Origin: Gammaproteobacteria bacterium | GTDB taxonomy: Bacteria; Pseudomonadota; Gammaproteobacteria; Pseudomonadales; Azotimanducaceae | Length of the DNA stretch: 5,022 bases | Assembly: GCA_028821035.1 (NCBI GenBank) | Contig: JAPPHP010000145.1 | Coordinates: 1 to 5,022 of the forward strand | Reading direction: 5' to 3' | Part shown: positions 1 to 4,762 of the stretch, one piece after another | How positions within the stretch are numbered: the stretch's first letter is position 1 | How the letters are laid out: the number at the start of each line of letters is the position of its first letter | The notes under the pieces: model-generated | What the model saw: the letters and a program-made list of their open reading frames with translations, nothing else | The model's database searches: none | What the model was told of the DNA's origin: nothing | Made by a program: the position numbers and the translations under genes

Positions 1-445
1 CGCCCAGGCACCGGGCCTCAAGGTCGGTCAGGACGCTGTAGTGCGGGTTGGCGCCCGTGTTGTTGTGGAGGTCGACGGCGAGCCGCGGCTTCGTTTCGAG
101 CGCGCGTTCGGTGACCTGGCGGGCGAGGCGTGCCTCGGGGGTCTCGCCGCCGTTCCACGCGCGGTTGAAGTCGTGCTGGTGGGGGAGCGTCCGCGCGCCG
201 ACACGCGCCGCTTCCACGTTGCCGACGTAGAGCAGCAGCGGCGGCAGGCTGCCGGTCGCGAGGAGCTCGCGGATCGCGTCCCATCCCGAGACCTCGTTGC
301 CGTGCTGGAGCACCGACACGAACAGCGGATCCGGAAGGCCACGGGTGAGATCGAACAGCGTGGGACCTCCGAGGGCTTCGAAGAGCCGGGGCGCCGGACA
401 GCCGAGCAGGCCGTCCGGGAGCGTGTAGCGGGTCGTCAGGCGCAC
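1..445 (-). CDS. Succinylglutamate desuccinylase/aspartoacylase-family zinc hydrolase (3' end outside window)
   Basis: I recovered this gene by translating the minus strand directly after the stop of the upstream ligase gene. It starts with GTG at 445 and gives 148 residues before leaving the window, so the C-terminus is missing. Visible motifs match the AstE/AspA (M14-like) family: QHGNE with zinc ligands H48 and E51, DFNRAW at 92-97 with the substrate-binding Asn-Arg pair, and DLHNNTG at 125-131 with H127 as the probable third zinc ligand. Family members hydrolyse N-acyl amino acids such as N-acetylaspartate or N-succinylglutamate in the cytoplasm. The substrate here cannot be read. The gene lies 3 nt after the ligase stop, in the same frame, so GTG is the first standard start available. 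There is no good Shine-Dalgarno sequence, and translational coupling to the ligase is likely. The family call is firm; the specificity is open. Confidence 0.85.
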   Translation of the reverse strand, partial: MRLTTRYTLPDGLLGCPAPRLFEALGGPTLFDLTRGLPDPLFVSVLQHGNEVSGWDAIRELLATGSLPPLLLYVGNVEAARVGARTLPHQHDFNRAWNGGETPEARLARQVTERALETKPRLAVDLHNNTGANPHYSVLTDLEARCLG

Positions 446-448
446 GGG

Positions 449-1864
449 CTAGACGGTCCACTCGTGCACGGGCTGCCCGGAGTCCTGGGCGTCGATGTAT
501 GCGAGCGTGAGCGCGTTGTAGTCGGGCCCGTGCCGCGCGACCCAGCGACGCTGCCACACGGCGCCGTTCGCGCCCCGCTCGACGCGCCGCGTCGCGATCG
601 CGAGATAGCGCTCGACCTCCGCGTCGGGAATGTCGAGGGTGCGCAAGGCGTCGGCCGCGGCCGGCAGCATGTCCTCCAGGAGCAGCGCGCGCGCTCCGCG
701 CCGCCGCCCGTCCCGCCAGGTGAACTCGGCGTCCAGCCCGAGTCGCGCCGCCGCGTAGAAGTTGCTCCGCGCCACCGCGAAGTCGAGCTCCGACTCGATC
801 GGCACGGGGTCCTCCGCGAGGGCCTTCACAGCACCCATGAACACCGCCGTGTTCGCGATGCAGTCGTCGATCGTGGGGCCGGCCGGCACCACGCGGTGCT
901 CGATGCGCAGGTGCGGGACGCCGTCGAAGTCGAAACCGAGCAACGGGCGGTTCCAGCGCCACACGGTGCCGTTCTGGAACCGCACGTGGGCGAACTTGCT
1001 CGGCGGCTCCTCCTGTACGTACGGGAGCAGGATCGCGTGCAGTTCCCGGTTCTCGCGAAACGTCTCGAACAGCGAGGCGTCCGCGTACCCGGTGCCGAAG
1101 CCGACGCGTTCCGGGTCCCTCGGCCCCAGGGAGACCGCCTGCTCGAACAGCGGAACCCGGGTCTCGGCCCAGAGGGCGTGTCCGAACAGGAAAGGCGAGT
1201 TGGCGGACAGCGCCACCATGGGGGCGGAGGCCGCGAGCGCGGCGTTGTAGGTGCGTACGGCGCGGTCCGGCTTGCACTGCAGGTGGATTTGGAACGAGGT
1301 GGCCGCCGCCTCGAGCATCACGTCGTCGTGCGACATCAGCAGATGATCGTCGCCCGCGATGTCCACTTCGAACGGCGCGCCGTCGCGGAGCGCCAGGACG
1401 CGGTCGTTCAGCGCCTGGTACCGCACCATGCGCGACATGTGGTCCGAGTTCAGGAGTTCCGGGGCGATCGTCGGCAGGATGCCGATGGTCGCCAGCCGCA
1501 GGTCGAGGGCGTTGGCGGCGTCCTGGCACGCCCGCCACGTCGCGGCCAGTTCGTCGTGGAGGCGCGTGAAGACGCGCCCCGTCATCGCACAGGGACTGCC
1601 GTTCAGTTCGACGTTGTAGCTCGCGAGTTCCGGCACCACGAGGGCGTTGTCGAGCTCGGCGAGGAAATGCTCGTTGCGCGGTGCCGGATTGCCGTCCAGG
1701 TCGACCAGCCAGGCCTCCAGCTCGAACCCGGCGATGTCTCCGCGCTCGCTGAAGCCGCCGTCCGCGAACAGTCTCGCGACGTCCTCCGTCTCCCGGTCCA
1801 GGCGCCGCCGGAAGCTCGTGAAGTCCTCGGCATTGAAGTGCCGTTGCGCAATCTCGTCGCCCAT
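449..1864 (-). CDS. Glutamate-cysteine ligase-like (GCS2 family) carboxylate-amine ligase
   Basis: This 471-residue protein belongs to the GCS2-type glutamate-cysteine ligase superfamily, ATP-dependent enzymes that activate a glutamate carboxylate and join it to an amine such as that of cysteine. Visible blocks are GFELEAWLVD at 46-55 (the family's N-terminal G-x-E-x-E-x-W-L element), NVELNGSP at 84-91, SFQIHLQ at 190-196, APMVALSANSPFLFG at 214-228, and LRIEHRVVPAGPTIDD at 319-334. The ALSANSP block and the following R-x-P-L-F are typical of GCS2 proteins. I chose ATG 1864, giving MGDEIAQRHF, rather than the upstream ATG at 1987. The 41 extra residues of that longer frame come from the 42-bp intergenic repeat and a Pro/Arg-rich stretch, and look like non-coding DNA. 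The Shine-Dalgarno signal is weak. It probably forms an operon with the hydrolase downstream. Whether it makes gamma-glutamylcysteine or another gamma-glutamyl amide is unknown. Confidence 0.85.
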   Translation of the reverse strand: MGDEIAQRHFNAEDFTSFRRRLDRETEDVARLFADGGFSERGDIAGFELEAWLVDLDGNPAPRNEHFLAELDNALVVPELASYNVELNGSPCAMTGRVFTRLHDELAATWRACQDAANALDLRLATIGILPTIAPELLNSDHMSRMVRYQALNDRVLALRDGAPFEVDIAGDDHLLMSHDDVMLEAAATSFQIHLQCKPDRAVRTYNAALAASAPMVALSANSPFLFGHALWAETRVPLFEQAVSLGPRDPERVGFGTGYADASLFETFRENRELHAILLPYVQEEPPSKFAHVRFQNGTVWRWNRPLLGFDFDGVPHLRIEHRVVPAGPTIDDCIANTAVFMGAVKALAEDPVPIESELDFAVARSNFYAAARLGLDAEFTWRDGRRRGARALLLEDMLPAAADALRTLDIPDAEVERYLAIATRRVERGANGAVWQRRWVARHGPDYNALTLAYIDAQDSGQPVHEWTV

Positions 1865-1919
1865 GGCGGGTGCGTGCGGTGGCCGGGGAGGCTCGTATCT
1901 TCCGTTACTCGGCGGGGTT

Positions 1920-2003
1920 TTGCGAGGGGCAAGCCCCTCGGGCACCCCGGCTGAGGGCTCCTTGCGAGGGGCAAGCCCCTCGGGCACCCCGGCTGAGGGC
2001 TCT
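1920..2003. repeat. Two tandem 42-bp GC-rich palindromic repeats
   Basis: Two head-to-tail copies lie at 1920-1961 and 1962-2003. They are identical over 41 positions and differ only at the last base (C versus T). Each contains a 7-bp inverted repeat, CGAGGGG-CAAG-CCCCTCG, at 1923-1940 and 1965-1982. The array sits between two divergent genes, so a simple terminator role is unlikely and no T-tract follows either hairpin. The period of 42 is 14 codons, so open frames persist across it on both strands and create false ORFs and a false N-terminal extension of the ligase. It resembles REP-like dispersed intergenic elements. Whether it occurs elsewhere in the genome cannot be seen here. Confidence 0.9.
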
Positions 2004-2006
2004 TCC

Positions 2007-2027
2007 GCAACGTGGCGTTGCTAACAT
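2007..2027 (+). promoter_or_regulatory. Putative operator dyad next to a -10-like hexamer, upstream of the four-gene operon
   Basis: GCAACG-TGG-CGTTGC at 2007-2021 is a perfect 6-bp inverted repeat with a 3-bp centre. It directly abuts TAACAT at 2022-2027, which matches the sigma-70 -10 consensus at four of six positions and lies 30 bp before the crotonase start. No convincing -35 hexamer is visible at the right distance, because that position falls at the end of the tandem repeat. The layout, with a dyad in the promoter spacer, would suit a repressor or activator site. This is inference from position and symmetry only. Confidence 0.35.
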
Positions 2028-2044
2028 GGCTCCGGTTTTCGCGG

Positions 2045-2049
2045 GGAGG
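2045..2049 (+). promoter_or_regulatory. Strong ribosome binding site of the crotonase gene
   Basis: GGAGG lies 8 nt before ATG 2058, inside a GGGGAGG run. It fixes the start of the first gene of the operon and is the clearest Shine-Dalgarno sequence in the window. Confidence 0.8.
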
Positions 2050-2057
2050 TTTCCGGC

Positions 2058-2852
2058 ATGTCCCGGTCCGTGCTGCTTGTCGAGAGGAAGGACGGCGTCG
2101 CCACGCTCACCCTGAACCGGCCCGAGCAGATGAACGCGCTCTCCATGGAACTGCGCCGGCTGCTGGCGGAGGAACTCGAGGCGCTGCGCCACGACGACGA
2201 GATCGGCGTGGTCATCCTGACCGGCGCCGGCCGGGCGTTCTGCGCCGGGCTCGACCTCAAGGAGATGGGCGGAGAGCGGCCTGCGGAAGCGACCGGAAGC
2301 GGCGACCCTCCGGATCCGGCGCGGATGTTGCGCAGGCTGCGCCAGCCGGTCATCGGCGCCGTCAACGGCGTGGCCGTCACGGGCGGCTTCGAGATCGCGC
2401 TGGCATGCGACATGCTCGTCGCGACGCCCGAGGCGCAGTTCGCCGACACCCACGCGCGCGTGGGCCTGCTCGCCGGCTGGGGGCTCTCGCAACGCCTGTC
2501 GCGTATCGTGGGGCCGAATCGCGCTCGGGAACTCTCGCTGACCGGTAACTACCTCTCCGCGGAGCGCGCCGAGCGGTGGGGGCTGGTCAACCGGGTCGTG
2601 CCGCGCGGGGAACTGCTCCCGACGTGTGAGGCGCTCGCGCGCGACATGCTGTCTTGCGTCCCCGAGGTTCTGTTCGAGTACAAGAGCCTGATCGACCGGG
2701 GCTTCGACCTCGCGCTGGGGGATGCGATGACCTACGAGGCCGAGATCGCGCGGCGCCATCCGAGCCCGCCGCCGGAGGTGGTCGCCGAGAGGCGCCTCGC
2801 CATCCAGCAGCGGGGCCGCGCGCAGGCGGCGTGCGGGGAGTCGGCACGATGA
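2058..2852 (+). CDS. Enoyl-CoA hydratase/isomerase (crotonase) family protein
   Basis: This 264-residue protein has the usual crotonase length and fold signatures: LTLNRPEQMNAL at 17-28, GAGRAFCAGLDLKEM at 56-70 for CoA/oxyanion binding, and NGVAVTGGFEIALACD at 103-118. Glu112 corresponds to the first catalytic glutamate of rat enoyl-CoA hydratase (E144), and G109 to the oxyanion-hole glycine. By my alignment the second catalytic glutamate (E164) is replaced by His132 in ADTHARVGLLAGWG. That pattern occurs in a crotonase subgroup, so classical trans-2-enoyl-CoA hydration is not assured; isomerase, lyase or hydrolase activity are alternatives. It is the first gene of a four-gene operon, with a strong Shine-Dalgarno sequence at 2045-2049, and its TGA overlaps the next ATG as ATGA. 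The family is certain and the reaction is unknown. Confidence 0.93.
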   Translation: MSRSVLLVERKDGVATLTLNRPEQMNALSMELRRLLAEELEALRHDDEIGVVILTGAGRAFCAGLDLKEMGGERPAEATGSGDPPDPARMLRRLRQPVIGAVNGVAVTGGFEIALACDMLVATPEAQFADTHARVGLLAGWGLSQRLSRIVGPNRARELSLTGNYLSAERAERWGLVNRVVPRGELLPTCEALARDMLSCVPEVLFEYKSLIDRGFDLALGDAMTYEAEIARRHPSPPPEVVAERRLAIQQRGRAQAACGESAR

Positions 2853-3607
2853 GGCTCGGCGCGCTGCTCGGTCCGGTCCCCGGAGACGCGCCGCCGACCC
2901 TGCTGGCGGAGCAGGCGCGCATGCTGGCGGGCGAGGGGTTCGAGAGCCTGTGGTCCGCCCAGGCGGTCGGGCGGGGCTTCATGATGACCGACCCCTTCGT
3001 GGCGCTGGGCGTCGCGGCGACCGTCGCGGAAGATGTCGAGGTCGGTACGGCAGTGGTGCAGGCGCCCCTGTACGAGCCGATGGACCTGGCCCACCGGGTC
3101 TTCTCCCTGCAACAGGTTTCAGGAGACCGTCTCGTCCTCGGCGTGGGCGCCGGTTCCACGGCGAGCGACTTCGGTGCTTTCGGGCGCCCGTTCGAAACGC
3201 GCTTCGAGGACTTCACGACCTGCGTCGAGGCGCTTCGGGAGATCTTCCAAACGGGCGCCGGCGCTGCCGGGAACCTGTCTCCCTGGCCGTCGGTGCTGGG
3301 CGGGCCGCCGCTCCTGTTCGGCACCTGGGGCCACGGCGTCGAGCGTGCCGCCGGCGAGTTCGACGGCTGGATTGCTTCGGCGCATTACCGCACGGAGGAG
3401 CAGGTCGTAGAGGCCCACCGCCGCTACCGGGAAGCCGGCGGCGGTCGCGCCGTCGTATCGACGATCATGTTGCCCGCAGGCACCGATCTCGGCGAACTTC
3501 GCGAGCGGCTCGGTCGCTTCGCCGACGCGGGTTTCGACGACGCCGTCGTGTTCCCGCTTCCCGGCGGCCCCCGGCCCGCAGCCGTGCGCCGGCTGGTCGA
3601 CCGCTGA
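2849..3607 (+). CDS. Luciferase-like (LLM class) flavin-dependent oxidoreductase
   Basis: This 252-residue protein has the bacterial luciferase-like TIM-barrel pattern. The N-terminal strand MRLGALLGPVP is followed by AGEGFESLWSAQ at 27-38, a TDPFVALGVAAT block at 47-58 leading to VEVGTAVVQAPLYEPMDLAH at 63-82, and the family-typical SGDRLVLGVGAGSTASDFGAFG at 91-112, where phosphate or cofactor contacts occur. Such enzymes use FMN or coenzyme F420 for oxidation or reduction; which one applies here cannot be decided. Members usually have about 280-340 residues, so this is a short form with a reduced C-terminal half. I chose ATG 2849 because it overlaps the crotonase stop and has GGGGAG 8 nt upstream at 2835-2840. 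The open frame extends further upstream to 2654, but that part overlaps the crotonase gene and is Arg/Pro/Gly-rich. Its TGA shares one base with the start of the next gene. Confidence 0.88.
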   Translation: MRLGALLGPVPGDAPPTLLAEQARMLAGEGFESLWSAQAVGRGFMMTDPFVALGVAATVAEDVEVGTAVVQAPLYEPMDLAHRVFSLQQVSGDRLVLGVGAGSTASDFGAFGRPFETRFEDFTTCVEALREIFQTGAGAAGNLSPWPSVLGGPPLLFGTWGHGVERAAGEFDGWIASAHYRTEEQVVEAHRRYREAGGGRAVVSTIMLPAGTDLGELRERLGRFADAGFDDAVVFPLPGGPRPAAVRRLVDR

Positions 3608-4212
3608 TGCCCGTCATCCAGCTTTACGAACATGCGCCGACCCGGTCGGCCCGGTGCCGGTGGACGCTGGCGGAGGCGGGGCTCGAGTACGAGTCGGTGG
3701 GCAACAGCCAGGAGATCATCGGCAGCGAAGAACTGCGCTCGATTCAGCCCCTCGGCAAGCTGCCGGCGGCGGTCATCGACGGCCGACCGCTGTTCGAGTC
3801 CTCCGCGATCTGTACGGCCATTGCCGACCTGGTCCCGGAACGGAAGCTGGTCGGGCCGTCGGGTTCGTGGTCGCGCGCCCTCCACGACCAGTGGGTGTCC
3901 TTCGCGCTGACCGAGATGGAGACCTGGCTGTGGAGCACCGAACTCAATACGTTCGACTTCTCGTTGTCCGAGGAGGAACGCGTACCCGACATCGCCAGAC
4001 CGAACGGGGTGCTCTTCCGGCGCGGGGCCACGGCGCTCGATGCGGTCCTGGCCGATTCCGACTACCTGGTGGAGGACCGGTTCACGGTGACGGACATCAT
4101 CGTGGGCCACATCGTCGACTGGGGCAGGGCGGACGGACTGCTCGGCGGGTTCGCAAACCTCGCGGCGTACCTTGTGCGCCTGCGGGCACGGGAGCACTGC
4201 AACCTGCCATGA
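3607..4212 (+). CDS. Glutathione S-transferase-like protein
   Basis: This 201-residue protein has a cytosolic GST layout. A thioredoxin-like N-terminal domain (about 1-80) begins VIQLYEHAPTRSARCRWTL, with Ser11-15-region candidates for the thiol-contacting residue (S14 is the best). The cis-proline motif is GKLPAAVIDG at 50-59 with P53, and ESSAI at 64-68 is the usual gamma-glutamyl-binding E-S pair. An all-helical C-terminal domain follows and contains the N-capping box T-x-x-D at 160-163 (FTVTDIIVGH). It could conjugate or remove glutathione, isomerise a ring-cleavage product, or act as a non-catalytic binding partner. The start ATG overlaps the previous TGA by one base and lacks a Shine-Dalgarno sequence, so translation is probably coupled. 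The family is clear; substrate and thiol are not. Confidence 0.85.
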   Translation: MPVIQLYEHAPTRSARCRWTLAEAGLEYESVGNSQEIIGSEELRSIQPLGKLPAAVIDGRPLFESSAICTAIADLVPERKLVGPSGSWSRALHDQWVSFALTEMETWLWSTELNTFDFSLSEEERVPDIARPNGVLFRRGATALDAVLADSDYLVEDRFTVTDIIVGHIVDWGRADGLLGGFANLAAYLVRLRAREHCNLP

Positions 4213-4514
4213 CGGCGTTCCTGATCGTCCGCGCGGAGGTGGACCCGGCCGTGCGCGACGCGTTCGACGCCTGGTACCGGTACGAGCATCTTCCGGAGGC
4301 GGTCGAGGCCCTGGACGCCAGCGGGGCGTGGCGCGGCTGGAGCGCGGTCGAGGACCACGTGCACTTCGCGTTCTACGAGTTCGCGTCCCTCGCGGAGGTG
4401 GAACGCGCGATGGCATCCGACGCGATCCGCGCCCTGATCGCCGAGTTCGACCGGCACTGGGAGGGCAGCGTTACCCGGACCCGCGAAGCGGTGGAGTCGA
4501 TACAGTCAATCTGA
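4209..4514 (+). CDS. Small dimeric alpha/beta-barrel (ferredoxin-like) protein
   Basis: This 101-residue protein begins with the strand TAFLIVRAEVD, then an amphipathic helix with the motif FDAWYRYEHLPEAV at 19-32, a strand around WRGWSAVEDHVHFAFYEF at 41-58, and a second helix, ASLAEVERAMASDAIRAL. This beta-alpha-beta-beta-alpha order with a conserved WY-x-x-EHLPE segment resembles small dimeric alpha/beta-barrel proteins such as the EthD, Dabb and ABM groups, which include monooxygenases, cyclase-like enzymes and accessory proteins. H27 and E26 are candidate active-site residues. It overlaps the GST-like gene by ATGA and is the last gene of the operon, so it likely acts on the same substrate as its neighbours. 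No reaction can be assigned, and the fold assignment comes from pattern only. Confidence 0.8.
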   Translation: MTAFLIVRAEVDPAVRDAFDAWYRYEHLPEAVEALDASGAWRGWSAVEDHVHFAFYEFASLAEVERAMASDAIRALIAEFDRHWEGSVTRTREAVESIQSI

Positions 4515-4515
4515 T

Positions 4516-4539
4516 GACGCGGACCCCCGCGTCCGCGTT
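4516..4539 (+). terminator. Candidate hairpin terminator of the four-gene operon
   Basis: ACGCGGAC (4517-4524) and GTCCGCGT (4531-4538) form a perfect 8-bp GC-rich stem with a CCCCGC loop, extendable by a G-U pair (4516-4539). It begins 2 nt after the last stop of the operon, at a convergent junction. Only a short T stretch (TTGT) follows, so intrinsic termination is plausible but not textbook. A shifted 7-bp alternative pairing exists at 4516-4522 with 4527-4533. Confidence 0.5.
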
Positions 4540-4552
4540 GTAGCTGCATCGA

Positions 4553-4756
4553 TCAGCGCGGTAGCTTGCTCCGCCAAGCATACGAGGCGCAGAACACACC
4601 CACGACGATGAACGGGGCAAAGACGAGAACAACGGGGGCGATCAGGGCCACGGCGATCACTCCCCAGAGGGAGCAACACGCGCTCAACAGCGCCCAAACA
4701 CAACGTCCGGGCTGCGCGGTGTCACAAACACCGTGCGGGTTTCCGGGAGCCGTCAC
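4553..4756 (-). CDS. Possible small hydrophobic membrane protein
   Basis: This is a 67-residue frame starting with GTG at 4756 and ending with TGA at 4553. Residues 1-18 are polar. Residues 19-60 are almost free of charge and very hydrophobic (for example WGVIAVALIAPVVLVFAPF at 31-49), enough for one long or two short membrane segments broken by P41 and P48. A basic tail, WRSKLPR, follows. There are five cysteines (11, 19, 27, 28, 56). It lies 6 nt after the stop of the CmcJ-like gene. The GTG sits in the loop of a 6-bp hairpin, and the GGGAG before it is too close for a good Shine-Dalgarno sequence. No family is recognised. It may be a real small inner-membrane protein or a chance open frame in a GC-rich gap. 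Confidence 0.4.
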   Translation of the reverse strand: MTAPGNPHGVCDTAQPGRCVWALLSACCSLWGVIAVALIAPVVLVFAPFIVVGVFCASYAWRSKLPR

Positions 4757-4762
4757 GCTCCC
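4745..4762 (-). terminator. Hairpin directly after the CmcJ-like stop
   Basis: On the minus strand, GGGAGC-GTGACG-GCTCCC is a perfect 6-bp stem that begins at the base after the TAG of the oxidoreductase gene. No T-tract follows (GGAAACCC), so it is a weak intrinsic terminator candidate. It could instead be a 3'-end-stabilising structure, or one that hides the GTG start of the small hydrophobic frame, which lies in its loop. Confidence 0.3.

Noticed and set aside
18..1538. 506-codon minus-strand open frame
   Set aside because: It overlaps the ligase and hydrolase in another frame and is Arg/Ala/Pro-rich without motifs.
1865..1919. Sigma-70 promoter for the ligase on the minus strand
   Set aside because: GATACG- and TTGCCC-like hexamers exist but are separated by about 26 bp, which is too far for a standard promoter.
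41..1954. 637-codon plus-strand open frame
   Set aside because: It lies antisense to the ligase and hydrolase genes, which carry clear family motifs. Its product is Arg/Val/Glu-rich, has no recognisable domain and runs into the intergenic repeat. This is a GC-rich shadow frame.
1923..1982. Repeat hairpins as intrinsic terminators
   Set aside because: They lie between divergent starts, not after genes, and have no T-tract on either strand.
1920..2003. CRISPR array
   Set aside because: There are only two directly abutting copies with no spacers, and no cas genes.
1905..2759. 284-codon minus-strand frame opposite the crotonase
   Set aside because: It is antisense to a well-supported crotonase and ends in the tandem repeat. 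No domain is visible.
2950..3606. Upstream in-frame extension of the GST-like gene to ATG 2950
   Set aside because: The extra residues overlap the LLM gene and are Arg/Gly/Pro-rich. The thioredoxin-like domain begins exactly at MPVIQLYEH (3607), which overlaps the previous stop.
3424..4416. 330-codon minus-strand frame opposite the GST-like and small barrel genes
   Set aside because: Arg/Pro-rich composition, and antisense to two motif-supported genes.
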